Shown here in pieces: positions 10,901 to 22,992 of a stretch of DNA of 64,000 bases. This DNA comes from Rhipicephalus microplus (taxonomy: Eukaryota; Arthropoda; Arachnida; Ixodida; Ixodidae). Numbering within the stretch: position 1 is the first letter of the stretch; every line of letters starts with the position of its first letter. A program made the position numbers and the translations under genes. The stretch is from assembly GCF_043290135.1 (NCBI RefSeq), contig NW_027464602.1:1426001-1490000 (forward strand), written 5' to 3'. A model generated the notes under the pieces. That model was given only the letters and a program-made list of their open reading frames with translations. It did not search any database and had not been told where the DNA came from.

Positions 10901-13150
10901 CGCACCACCACCGGGAGGGCTCGAACCTCCAACCTTTCGGTTAACAGCCGATCGCGCTAGCCAATTGCCCCACGGAGACAGTCGTGGTCCACTCTCACCA
11001 CTATCAGAACATATCTTCAAAGCTATCAGCCCAAAGAAAAAAAAGCGCCGCACTACCACCGGGTGGGCTCGAACCTCCAACTCTTCGGTTAACAGCCGAT
11101 GACGCTAGCCAATTGCGCCATGGAGACAGTCCTGCTCCACTCTCACCACCATCAGAACATATCTTCAAAGCTATCAGCCCACAAAAAAAGCGCCGCACAA
11201 CCACCGGGTAGGCTCGAACCTCCAACTTTTCGGTTAACAGCCGATCGCGCTAGCCAATTGCGCCACGGAGACAGTCCTGCTCCACTCTCACCACCATCAG
11301 AACATATCTTCAAAGCTATTACCGCAAAGAAAAAAGCGACACACCACTCCCGGGAGGGCTCGAAACTCCAACCTTTCGGTTAACAGCTGATCGCGCTACC
11401 CCATTGCGCCACGGAGACAGTCCTGCTTCACTCTCACCACCATCAGAACATATCTTCAAAGCTATCAGCCCAAAGAAAAAAAAGCGCCGCACCACCACCG
11501 GGTGGGCTCGAACCTCCGACCTTTTGGTTAACAGCCGATCGCGCTAGCCAATTGCGCCACGGAGACAGTCCTGCTCCACTCTCACCACTATCAGAACATA
11601 TCTTCAAAGCTATCAGCCCAAAGAAAAAAAAGCGCCGCACTACCACCGGGTGGGCTCGAACCTCCAACTCTTCGGTTAACAGCCGATCACGCTAGCCAAT
11701 TGCGCCATGGAGACAGTCCTGCTCCACTCTCACCACCATCAGAACATATCTTCAAAGCTATCAGCCCACAAAAAAGCGCCGCACAACCACCGGGTAGGCT
11801 CGAACCTCCAACTTTTCGGTTAACAGCCGATCGCGCTAGCCAATTGCGCCACGGAGACAGTCCTGCTCCACTCTCACCACCATGAGAACATATCTTCAAA
11901 GCTATCAGCCCAAAGAAAAAAAAGCGCCGCACCACCACCGGGTGGGCTCGAACCTCCAACCTTTCGGTTAACAGCAGATCGCGCTAGCCAATTGCGCCAC
12001 GGAGACAATTGTGCTCCACTCTCACCACCGTCAGAACATATCTTCAGAGCTATCACCCCAAAGAAAAAAAAGCGCCGCACCACCACCGGGAGGGCTCGAA
12101 CCTCCAACCTTTCGGTTAACAGCCGATCGCGCTAGCCAATTGCCCCACGGAGACAGTCGTGCTCCACTCTCACCACCGTCAGAACATTTCTTCAGAGCTA
12201 TCACCCCAAAGAAAAAAAAAGCGCCCACCACCACCGGTTGGGCTCGAACCTCCAACCTTCCGGTTAACAGCCGATCGCGCTAGCCAATTGCGCCACGGAG
12301 ACAGTCCTGCTCTACTCTCACCACCATCAGAACATATCTTCAAAGCTATCAGCCCAAAGAAAAAAAAGCGCCACACCACCGCCGGGTGGGCTCTAAACTC
12401 CAACCTTTCGGTTAACAGCCGATTGCGCTAGCCAATTGCGCCACGGAGACAGTCCTGCTCCACTCTCACCACTATCAGAACATATCTTCAAAGCTATCAG
12501 TGCAAAGAAAAAAAGCGCCGCACCACCACCGGGTGGTGCTCGAACCTCCAACCTTTCGGTTAACAGCCGATCGCGCAAGCCAATTGCGCCACGAAGACAG
12601 TCCTGCTCCACTCTCACCACCATCAGAACATATCTTCAAAGCTATCAGCGCAAAGAAAAAAGCAACACACCACTCCCGGGAGGGCTCGAACCTCCAACCT
12701 TTCGGTTAACAGCCGATCGGGTAAGCCAATTGCGCCACGAAGACAGTCCTGCTCCACTCTCACCACCGTCAAAACATTTATTCAGAGCTATCACCGCAAA
12801 GGAAAAAAGCGCCGCACCACCACCGGGAGGGCTCGAAACTCCAACCTTTCGGTTAACAGCCGATCGCGCTAGCCCATTGCGCCACGGAGACAGTCCTGCT
12901 CCACTCTCACCACCATCAGAACATATCTTCAAAGCTATCAGCGCAAAGAAAAAAAGCGCCGCACCACCACCGGGTGGTGCTCGAACCTCCAACCTTTCGG
13001 TTAACAGCCGATCGCGCAAGCCAATTGCGCCACGAAGACAGTCCTGCTCCACTCTCACCACCATCAGAACATATCTTCAAAGCTATCAGTGCAAAGAAAA
13101 AAGCAACACACCACTCCCGGGAGGGTTCGAAACTCCAAGCTTTCGGTTAA
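7951..13150. repeat. Higher-order segment paralogous to 1-4330
   Basis: Partner of the first 4.3 kb. The extra units relative to that copy lie at about 9071-9360 and within about 10240-10980. The sub-block 7165-8135 also matches 3040-4010 at offset 4125, so the same variant series occurs at least three times in the first 13 kb. Confidence 0.75.
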
Positions 13151-14740
13151 CAGCCAATTGCGGTAGCCAATTGCGCCACGGAGACAGTCCTGCTCCACTC
13201 TTACCACCATCAGAACATATCATCAAAGCTATCACCACAAAGAAAAAAAAGCGCCGCACCACCATCGGGTGGGCTCGAAACTCCAAACTTTCGGTTAACA
13301 GCCGATCGCGCTAGCCGATTGCGCCATGGAGACAGTCGTGCTCCACTCTCACCACCATCAGAACATATCTTCAAAGCTATTACCACAAAGGAAAAAGCAA
13401 CACACCACTCCTGGGAGGGCTCGAACCTCCAACCTTTCGGTTAACAGCCGATCGCGCAAGCCAGTTGCGCCACGGAGACAGTCCTGCTCCACTCTCACCA
13501 CCATCAGAACATATCTTCAAAGCTATCAGTGCAAAGAAAAAAGCAACACACCACTCCTGCGAGGGCTCGAAACTCCAACCTTTCGGTTAACAGCCGATTG
13601 CGTTAGCCCATTTCGCCACGGGGACAGTCGTGCTCCACTCTCACCACCGTCAGACCATTTCTTCAGAGCTATCAGTGCAAAGAAAAAAGCAACACACCAC
13701 TCCCGGGAGGGCTCAAACCTCCAACCTTTCGGTTAACAGCCGATCGCGTAAGCCAATTGCGCCACGAAGACAGTCCTGCTCCACTCTCACCACTGTCAAA
13801 ACATTTATTCAGAGCTATCACCCCAAAGAAAAAAAGCGCCGCACCACCACTGGGAGGGCTCGAAACTCCAACCTTTCGGGTAACAGCCGATCGCGCTAGC
13901 CCATTGCGCCACGGAGACAGTCCTGCTCCACTCTCATCACCATCAGAACATATCTTCAAAGCTATCAGCGCAAAGAAAAAAGCAACACACCACTACCGGG
14001 AGGGCTCGAAACTTCAACCTTTCGGTTAACAGCCGATCGCGCTAGCCAATTGCGCCACGGAGACAGTCCTGCTCCACTCTCAACACTATCAGAACATATC
14101 TTCAAAGTTATCAGTGCAAAGAAAAAAAGCGCCGCACCACCAACGGGTGGTGCTCGAACCTCCAATCTTTCGGTTAACAGCCGATCGCGCAAGCCAATTG
14201 CGCCACGAAGACAGTCCTGCTCCACTCTCACCACCATCAGAACATATCTTCAAAGCTATCAGTGCAAAGAAAAAAGCAACACACCACTCCCGGGAGGGTT
14301 CGAAACTCCAAGCTTTCGGTTAACAGCCAATTGCGGTAGCCAATTGCGCCACGGAGACAGTCCTGCTCCACTCTTACCAACATCAGAACATATCATCAAA
14401 GCTATCACCACAAAGAAAAAAAAGCGCCGCACCACCATCGGGTGGGCTCGAAACTCCAAACTTTCGGTTAACAGCCGATCGCGCTAGCCGATTGCGCCAT
14501 GGAGACAGTCGTGCTCCACTCTCACCACCATCAGAACATATCTTCAAAGCTATTACCACAAAGAAAAAAGCAACACACCACTCCTGGGAGGGCTCGAACC
14601 TCCAACCTTTCGGTTAACAGCCGATCGCGCAAGCCAATTGCGCCACGGAGACAGTCCTGCTCCACTCTCACCACCATCAGAACATATCTTCAAAGCTATC
14701 AGTGCAAAGAAAAAAGCAACACACCACTCCTGGGAGGGCT

Positions 14741-14750
14741 CGAAACTCCA
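14741..14750. repeat. Target-site duplication, left copy
   Basis: cgaaactcca directly abuts the 3' end of the inserted element and is repeated exactly at 15400-15409. The empty paralogous site at 18330-18339 has a single copy. Confidence 0.85.
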
Positions 14751-14959
14751 TAGAATATACTTTTACAGCGCAAACATAAAACGATCCACAAAGAAAGCGA
14801 CGACACACACCAGCGCTGACTAACAACTGACTTTATTTCGGGATATGTCAATGCATAAATACCTCCTGGGCAACCTCACCGCACATGCGCCACACATCTC
14901 GACAGATAACAGACACTCAGAGGAACAATCAGAGTTGACAAAAGAAATGAAACCGTGTA
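14751..14959 (-). other. 3' untranslated region of the Penelope-like element
   Basis: Non-coding sequence between the stop codon of the nuclease frame and the 3' insertion joint. Its base composition and sequence are unlike the satellite. No poly(A) tail or simple repeat is present at the 3' joint, where the element ends TATATTCTA on the minus strand directly against the target. Confidence 0.7.
14832..14837 (-). promoter_or_regulatory. Possible polyadenylation signal AATAAA of the element
   Basis: Minus-strand AATAAA lies about 125 nt after the stop codon and about 80 nt before the 3' joint. The hexamer could also occur by chance. Confidence 0.4.
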
Positions 14960-15394
14960 TTACATACGTGATGAAATGAACTGATACTCAGATGGGAGCA
15001 GCGTCAGAGACGTGTCGCTTATACAAAGCTGAGCCCTTTTTCTGATATGATAGGCTTCCAAAGCCAGCAGCGCATGTTCATTGTTACTCCTGCCAAGGAT
15101 CGACGTCCCTTCAAAACGTGGCTCACAATTGCAGCAAGAATTAATATGAGCCACAAGATGGGCTCCTTTATCTTCGTTCTTGTTAACTTTTTGAGCGTGT
15201 TCCCTGAGCCGCTCGTTGATACATCTTCCAGTTTTTCCGACGTAGAACTTGCCACACGAGAGCGGGATGGCATAAACCACGCCGACGGCACACGGGACAT
15301 AAGTCACACCGTGTCGGATTTTGCAACCTCCTCTGTTCATACCGCAAGTGCGGGAGCACAGCTTGGAAAGCTTGTTCGGGGCAGACAGCGCCAA
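14960..15394 (-). CDS. GIY-YIG endonuclease domain fragment of a Penelope-like polyprotein
   Basis: The open frame encodes about 143 residues up to the stop; its upstream part is missing and the apparent TTG start lies in the joint, so it is a truncated end, not a real start. Numbering from that codon: a Cys/His-rich lead-in (C13, C17, C24, H28, C35) resembles the zinc-binding motif known before the nuclease domain in these elements; GVVY at 38-41 and YVGKTG at 51-56 form the GIY-YIG core; R57 or R62 is the candidate catalytic Arg, followed by RLREH at 62-66; H79/H83 and C87/C88/C90 form a second Cys/His cluster; E113 in LEAYHI at 112-117 is the expected metal-binding Glu. No internal stop or frameshift is seen, so decay is limited. 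In a complete element this domain nicks target DNA to prime reverse transcription; here there is no promoter or RT, so no activity is expected. Confidence 0.8.
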   Translation of the reverse strand: MALSAPNKLSKLCSRTCGMNRGGCKIRHGVTYVPCAVGVVYAIPLSCGKFYVGKTGRCINERLREHAQKVNKNEDKGAHLVAHINSCCNCEPRFEGTSILGRSNNEHALLALEAYHIRKRAQLCISDTSLTLLPSEYQFISSRM

Positions 15395-15399
15395 CCTTT

Positions 15400-15409
15400 C
15401 GAAACTCCA
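15400..15409. repeat. Target-site duplication, right copy
   Basis: Second copy of cgaaactcca, followed without a gap by the continuing tRNA-like unit. It is preceded by the 9-bp filler ccaaccttt, which matches the satellite a few bases further right. Confidence 0.85.
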
Positions 15410-17638
15410 ACCTTTCGGTTAACAGCCGATTGCGTTAGCCCATTTCGCCACGGGGACAGTCGTGCTCCACTCTCACCACCGTCAGACCATTTCTTCAGAG
15501 CTATCAGTGCAAAGAAAAAAGCAACACACCACTCCCGGGAGGGCTCGAACCTCCAACCTTTCGGTTAACAGCCGATCGCGTAAGCCAATTGCGCCACGAA
15601 GACAGTCCTGCTCCACTCTCACCACTGTCAAAACATTTATTCAGAGCTATCACCCCAAAGAAAAAAAGCGCCGCACCACCACTGGGAGGGCTCGAAACTC
15701 CAACCTTTCGGGTAACAGCCGATCGCGCTAGCCCATTGCGCCACGGAGACAGTCCTGCTCCACTCTCACCACCATCAGAACATATCTTCAAAGCTATCAG
15801 CGCAAAGAAAAAAGCAACACACCACTCCCGGGAGGGCTCGAACCTCCAACCTTTCGGTTAACAGCCGATCGCGCTAGCCAATTGCGCCACGGAGACAGTC
15901 CTGCTTTACTCTCACCACCATCAGAACATATCTTCAAAGCTATCAGCCCAAAGAAAAAAAGCGCCATACCACTACCGGGTGGCCTCGAACCTCCGACCTT
16001 TTGGTTAGCAGCCGATCGCGCTAGCCAATTGCGCCATGGAGACAGTCCTGCTCCACTCTCACCACTATCAGAACATATCTTCAAAGCTATCAGCCCAAAG
16101 AAAAAAAAGCGCCGCACTACCACCGGTTGGGCTCGAACCTCCAACTCTTCGGTTAACAGCCGATGACGCTAGCCAATTGCGCCATGGAGACAGTCCTGCT
16201 CCACTCTCACCACCATCAGAACATATCTTCAAAGCTATCAGCCCACAAAAAAAGCGCCGCACAACCACCGGGTAGGCTCGAACCTCCAACTTTTCGGTTA
16301 ACAGCCAATTGCGGTAGCCAATTGCGCCACGGAGACAGTCCTGCTCCACTCTTACCACCATCAGAACATATCATCAAAGCTATCACCACAAAGAAAAAAA
16401 AGCGCCGCACCACCATCGGGTGGGCTCGAAACTCCAAACTTTCGGTTAACAGCCGATCGCGCTAGCCGATTGCGCCATGGAGACAGTCGTGCTCCACTCT
16501 CACCACCATCAGAACATATCTTCAAAGCTATTACCACAAAGAAAAAAGCAACACACCACTCCTGGGAGGGCTCGAACCTCCAACCTTTCGGTTAACAGCC
16601 GATCGCGCAAGCCAATTGCGCCACGGAGACAGTCCTGCTCCACTCTCACCACCATCAGAACATATCTTCAAAGCTATCAGTGCAAAGAAAAAAGCAACAC
16701 ACCACTCCTGCGAGGGCTCGAAACTCCAACCTTTCGGTTAACAGCCGATTGCGTTAGCCCATTTCGCCACGGGGACAGTCGTGCTCCACTCTCACCACCG
16801 TCAGACCATTTCTTCAGAGCTATCAGTGCAAAGAAAAAAGCAACACACCACTCCCGGGAGGGCTCGAACCTCCAACCTTTCGGTTAACAGCCGATCGCGT
16901 AAGCCAATTGCGCCACGAAGACAGTCCTGCTCCACTCTCACCACTGTCAAAACATTTATTCAGAGTTATCACCCCAAAGAAAAAAAGCGCCGCACCACCA
17001 CTAGGAGGGCTCGAAACTCTAACTTTTCGGGTAACAGCCGATCGCGCTAGCCCATTGCGCCACGGAGACAGTCCTGCTCCACTCTCACCACCATCAGAAC
17101 ATATCTTCAAAGCTATCAGCGCAAAGAAAAAAGCAACACACCACTCCCGGGAGGGCTCGAACCTCCAACCTTTCGGTTAACAGCCGATCGCGCTAGCCAA
17201 TTGCGCTACGGAGACAGTCCTGCTTTACTCTCACCACCATCAGAACATATCTTCAAAGCTATCAGCTCAAAAAAAAGCGCCATACCACCACCGGGTGTGC
17301 TCGAACCTCCGCCCTTTTGGTTAGCAGCCGATCGCGCTAGCCAATTGCGCCATGGAGGCAGTCCTGCTCCACTCTCACCACCATCAGAACATATCTTCAA
17401 AGCTATCAGCCCAAAGAAAAAAAGCGCCATACCACTACCGGGTGGCCTCGAACCTCCGACCTTTTGGTTAGCAGCCGATCGCGCTAGCCAATTGCGCCAT
17501 GGAGACAGTCCTGCTCCACTCTAACCACCATCAGAACATATCTTCAAAGCTATCAGCCCAAAGAAAAAAAGCGCCGCACCACCACCGTGTGGGCTCGAAC
17601 CTCCAACTTTTCGGTTAACAGCCGATCACGCTAGGCAA

Positions 17639-19080
17639 TTGCGCCACGGAGACAGTCCTGCTCCACTCTCATCACCATCAGAACATATCTTCAAAGTTAT
17701 CAGTGCAAAGAAAAAAAGCGCCGCACCACCACCGGGTGGTGCTCGAACCTCCAACCTTTCGGTTAACAGCCGATCGCGCAAGCCAATTGCGCCACGAAGA
17801 CAGTCCTGCTCCACTCTCACCACCATCAGAACATATCTTCAAAGCTATCAGTGCAAAGAAAAAAGCAACACACCACTCCCGGGAGGGTTCGAAACTCCAA
17901 GCTTTCGGTTAACAGCCAATTGCGGTAGCCAATTGCGCCACGGAGACAGTCCTGCTCCACTCTTACCACCATCAGAACATATCATCAAAGCTATCACCAC
18001 AAAGAAAAAAAAGCGCCGCACCACCATCGGGTGGGCTCGAAACTCCAAACTTTCGGTTAACAGCCGATCGCGCTAGCCGATTGCGCCATGGAGACAGTCG
18101 TGCTCCACTCTCACCACCATCAGAACATATCTTCAAAGCTATTACCACAAAGAAAAAAGCAACACACCACTCCTGGGAGGGCTCGAACCTCCAACCTTTC
18201 GGTTAACAGCCGATCGCGCAAGCCAATTGCGCCACGGAGACAGTCCTGCTCCACTCTCACCACCATCAGAACATATCTTCAAAGCTATCAGTGCAAAGAA
18301 AAAAGCAACACACCACTCCTGGGAGGGCTCGAAACTCCAACCTTTCGGTTAACAGCCGATTGCGTTAGCCCATTTCGCCACGGGGACAGTCGTGCTCCAC
18401 TCTCACCACCGTCAGACCATTTCTTCAGAGCTATCAGTGCAAAGAAAAAAGCAACACACCACTCCCGGGAGGGCTCGAACCTCCAACCTTTCGGTTAACA
18501 GCCGATCGCGTAAGCCAATTGCGCCACGAAGACAGTCCTGCTCCACTCTCACCACTGTCAAAACATTTATTCAGAGCTATCACCCCAAAGAAAAAAAGCG
18601 CCGCACCACCACTGGGAGGGCTCGAAACTCCAACCTTTCGGGTAACAGCCGATCGCGCTAGCCCATTGCGCCACGGAGACAGTCCTGCTCCACTCTCACC
18701 ACCATCAGAACATATCTTCAAAGCTATCAGCGCAAAGAAAAAAGCAACACACCACTCCCGGGAGGGCTCGAACCTCCAACCTTTCGGTTAACAGCCGATC
18801 GCGCTAGCCAATTGCGCCACGGAGACAGTCCTGCTTTACTCTCACCACCATCAGAACATATCTTCAAAGCTATCAGCCCAAAGAAAAAAAGCGCCATACC
18901 ACTACCGGGTGGCCTCGAACCTCCGACCTTTTGGTTAGCAGCCGATCGCGCTAGCCAATTGCGCCATGGAGACAGTCCTGCTCCACTCTCACCACTATCA
19001 GAACATATCTTCAAAGCTATCAGCCCAAAGAAAAAAAAGCGCCGCACTACCACCGGGTGGGCTCGAACCTCCAACTCTTC
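17639..19080. repeat. Higher-order segment containing the empty PLE site
   Basis: 17639-18339 matches 14050-14750 at offset 3589, and 18330-19080 matches 15400-16150 at offset 2930. The offset drop of 659 equals the insertion length exactly. This copy therefore preserves the pre-insertion state. Confidence 0.85.
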
Positions 19081-22000
19081 GGTTAACAGCCGATGACGCT
19101 AGCCAATTGCGCCATGGAGACAGTCCTGCTCCACTCTCACCACCATCAGAACATATCTTCAAAGCTATCAGCCTACAAAAAAAGCGCCGCACAACCACCG
19201 GGTAGGCTCGAACCTCCAACTTTTCGGTTAACAGCCGATCGCGCTAGCCAATTGCGCCACGGAGACAGTCCTGCTCCACTCTCACCACCATGAGAACATA
19301 TCTTCAAAGCTATCAGCCCAAAGAAAAAAAAGCGCCGCACCACCACCGGGTGGGCTCGAACCTCCAACCTTTTGGTTAGCAGCCGATCGCGCTAGCCAAT
19401 TGCGCCATGGAGACAGTCCTGCTCCACTCTAACCACCATCAGAACATATCTTCAAAGCTATCAGCCCAAAGAAAAAAAGCGCCGCACCACCACCGTGTGG
19501 GCTCAAACCTCCAACTTTTCGCTTAACAGCCGATCACGCTAGGTAATTGCGCCACGGAGACAGTCCTGCTCCACTCTCATCACCATCAGAACATATCTTC
19601 AAAGCTATCAAAGCAAAGAAAAAAGCAACACACCACTACCGGGAGGGCTCGAAACTTCAACCTTTCGGTTAACAGCCGATCGCGCTAGCCAATTGCGCCA
19701 CGGAGACAGTCCTGCTCTACTCTCACCACCATCAGAACATATCTTCAAAGCTATCAGCCCAAAGAAAAAAAGCGCCGCACCAACGCCGGGTGGGCTCGAA
19801 ACTCCAACCGTTCGGTTAACAGCCGGTCACGCTAGCCAATTGCACCACGGAGACAGTCCTGCTCCACTCTCACCACCATCAGAACATATCTTCATAGCTA
19901 TCAGCCCAAAGAAAAAAAAGCGCCGCACCACCACCGGGTGGGCTCGAACTTCCAACGTTTCGGTTAACAGCCGATCGCGCTAGCCGATTGCGCCACGGAG
20001 ACAGTCCTGCTCCCCTCTCACCACCATCGGAACATATCTTCAAAGCTATCAGCCCAAAGAAAAAAAGCGCCGCACCACCACCGGGTGGGCTCGTACCTCC
20101 GACTTTTCGGTTAACAGCCGATCGCGCTAGGCAATAATTGCCCCACGGAGACAGTCGTGCTCCACTCTCACCACCGTCAGAACAATCCTTCAGAGCTATC
20201 ACCCCAAAGAAAAAAAAGCGCCGCACCACCACCGGTTGGGCTCGAACCTCCAACCCTTCGGTTAACAGCCGATCGCGCTAGCCAATTGCGCCACGAAGAC
20301 AGTCCTGCTCCACTCTCACCACCATCAGAACATATCTTCAAAGCTATTACCGCAAAGAAAAAAGCGACACACCACTCCCGGGAGGGCTCGAAACTCCAAC
20401 ATTTCGGTTAACAGCTGATCGCGCTACCCGATTGCGCCACGGAGACAGTCCTGCTCCACTCTCACCACCATCAGAACATATCTTCAAAGCTATCAGCCCA
20501 AAGAAAAAAAAGCGCCGCACCACCACCGGGTGGGCTCGAACCTCCGACCTTTTGGTTAACAGCCGATGACGCTAGCCAATTGCGCCATGGAGACAGTCCT
20601 GCTCCACTCTCACCACCATCAGAACATATCTTCAAAGCTATCAGCCCACAAAAAAAGCGCCGCACAACCACCGGGTAGGCTCGAACCTCCAACTTTTCGG
20701 TTAACAGCCGATCGCGCTAGCCAATTGCGCCACGGAGACAGTCCTGCTCCACTCTCACCACCATGAGAACATATCTTCAAAGCTATCAGCCCAAAGAAAA
20801 AAAAGCGCCGCACCACCACCGGGTGGGCTCGAACCTCCAACCTTTCGGTTAACAGCAGATCGCGCTAGCCAATTGCGCCACGGAGACAATTGTGCTCCAC
20901 TCTCACCACCGTCAGAACATATCTTCAGAGCTATCACCCCAAAGAAAAAAAAAGCGCCGCACCACCACCGGGAGGGCTCGAACCTCCAACCTTTCGGTTA
21001 ACAGCCGATCGCGCTAGCCAATTGCCCCACGGAGACAGTCGTGCTCCACTCTCACCACCGTCAGAACATTTCTTCAGAGCTATCACCCCAAAGAAAAAAA
21101 AAGCGCCCACCACCACCGGTTGGGCTCGAACCTCCAACCTTCCGGTTAACAGCCGATCGCGCTAGCCAATTGCGCCACGGAGACAGTCCTGCTCTACTCT
21201 CACCACCATCAGAACATATCTTCAAAGCTATCAGCCCAAAGAAAAAAAAGCGCCACACCACCGCCGGGTGGGCTCGAAACTCCAACCTTTCGGTTAACAG
21301 CCGATTGCGCTAGCCAATTGCGCCACGGAGACAGTCCTGCTCCACTCTCACCACTATCAGAACATATCTTCAAAGCTATCAGTGCAAAGAAAAAAAGCAC
21401 CGCACCACCACCGGGTGGTGCTCGAACCTCCAACCTTTCGGTTAACAGCCGATCGCGCAAGCCAATTGCGCCACGAAGACAGTCCTGCTCCACTCCCACC
21501 ACCATCAGAACATATCTTCAAAGCTATCAGCGCAAAGAAAAAAGCAACACACCACTCCCGGGAGGGCTCGAACCTCCAACCTTTCGGTTAACAGCCGATC
21601 GGGTAAGCCAATTGCGCCACGAAGACAGTCCTGCTCCACTCTCACCACCGTCAAAACATTTATTCAGAGCTATCACCGCAAAGAAAAAAAGCGCCGCACC
21701 ACCACCGGGAGGGCTCGAAACTCCAACCTTTCGGTTAACAGCCGATCGCGCTAGCCCATTGCGCCACGGAGACAGTCCTGCTCCACTCTCACCACCATCA
21801 GAACATATCTTCAAAGCTATCAGCGCAAAGAAAAAAAGCGCCGCACCACCACCGGGTGGGCTCGAACCTCCAACCTTTCGGTTAACAGCCGATCACGCAA
21901 GCCAATTGCGCCACGGAGACAGTCCTGCTCCACTCTCACCACTATCAGAACATATCTTCAAAGTTATCAGTGCAAAGAAAAAAGCGCCGCACCACCACCG

Positions 22001-22992
22001 GGTGGTGCTCGAACCTCCAACCTTTCGGTTAACAGCCGATCGCGCAAGCCAATTGCGCCACGAAGACAGTCCTGCTCCACTCTCACCACCATCAGAACAT
22101 ATCTTCAAAGCTATCAGTGCAAAGAAAAAAGCAACACACCACTCCCGGGAGGGCTCGAACCTCCAACCTTTCGGTTAACAGCCGATCGCGTAAGCCAATT
22201 GCGCCACGAAGACAGTCCTGCTCCACTCTCACCACTGTCAAAACATTTATTCAGAGCTATCACCCCAAAGAAAGAAAGCGCCGCACCACCACTGGGAGGG
22301 CTCGAAACTCCAACCTTTCGGGTAACAGCCGATCCCGCTAGCCCATTGCGCCACGGAGACAGTCCTGCTCCACTCTCACCACCATCAGAACATATCTTCA
22401 AAGCTATCAGCGCAAAGAAAAAAGCAACACACCACTCCCGGGAGGGCTCGAACCTCCAACCTTTCGGTTAACAGCCGATCGCGCTAGCCACTTGCGCCAC
22501 GGAGACAGTCCTGCTTTACTCTCACCACCATCAGAACATATCTTCAAAGCTATCAGCCCAAAAAAAAGCGCCATACCACCACCGCGTGTGTTCGAACCTC
22601 CGACCTTTTGGTTAGCAGCCGATCGCGCTAGCCAATTGCGCCATGGAGGCAGTCCTGCTCCACTCTAACCACCATCAGAACATATCTTCAAAGCTATCAG
22701 CCCAAAAAAAAAAAAGCGCCGCACCACCACCGTGTGGGCTCGAACCTCCAACTTTTCGGTTAACAGCCGATCACGCTAGCCAATTGCGCCACGGAGACAG
22801 TCCTGCTCCACTCACCACCATCAGAACATATCTTCAAAGCTATCAGCGCAAAGAAAAAAGCAACACACCACTCCCGGGAGGGCTCGAAACTCCAACCTTT
22901 TGGTTAACAGCCGATCGCGCTTGCGAATTGCGCCACGGAGACAGTCCTGCTCTACTCTCACCACCATCAGAACATATCTTCAAAGCTAACAG

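Larger units (their letters stand above)
1..14750 (-). repeat. tRNA-Asn-derived 147-bp satellite array, left arm
   Basis: Continuous head-to-tail repeats, about 100 units, all with the tRNA-like part on the minus strand. Each unit, read on the minus strand, runs: tRNA-Asn-like head (about 73 nt), a GC-rich tail of about 14 nt, a T run usually of 5-9 residues, then a spacer of about 55 bp whose invariant core includes GATATGTTCTGATGG. Two tail classes alternate irregularly. Class 1 reads GGTGGTGGTGCGGCGC before the T run; class 2 reads GGGAGTGGTGTGTTGC. Neighbouring units differ mainly by substitutions and T-run length. The window start cuts into the array, so its left boundary is not seen. 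No non-repeat DNA occurs in this interval. Confidence 0.97.
14751..15399 (-). mobile_element. 5'-truncated Penelope-like element (3' end only)
   Basis: This is the only non-satellite DNA in the window. On the minus strand it holds the C-terminal GIY-YIG endonuclease domain of a retroelement protein, a stop codon at 14960-14962 and about 209 bp of 3' untranslated sequence. The reverse transcriptase is absent, so it is a dead 5'-truncated copy. Penelope-like elements are the retroelements whose protein ends in a GIY-YIG nuclease, and the fragment resembles the family abundant in ticks (recall, not a search). The last 9 bp at the 5' side (15391-15399, ccaaccttt) copy the local satellite and look like filler made at the integration joint. 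Comparison with the uninterrupted paralog gives exactly 659 bp extra: 649 bp of insert plus a 10-bp duplication. Confidence 0.85.
14726..15457 (-). pseudogene. tRNA-Asn-like unit split by retroelement
   Basis: The acceptor 3' strand and most of the T arm lie at 14726-14750; the rest of the head, from the variable region to the first base, lies at 15410-15457. Joined lengths (25 + 48) give the expected 73 nt. The cut falls in the T arm next to the B box (minus strand TGGAGTTTCG). The intact paralog of this exact unit is at about 18315-18387. Confidence 0.85.

Noticed and set aside
15019..15300. Second minus-strand ORF overlapping the nuclease frame
   Set aside because: Alternate frame of the same DNA; the GIY-YIG motifs are only in the 14960-15394 frame.
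15047..15568. 173-codon plus-strand ORF across the insertion
   Set aside because: It is antisense to the GIY-YIG frame and runs into the satellite; no recognisable domain.
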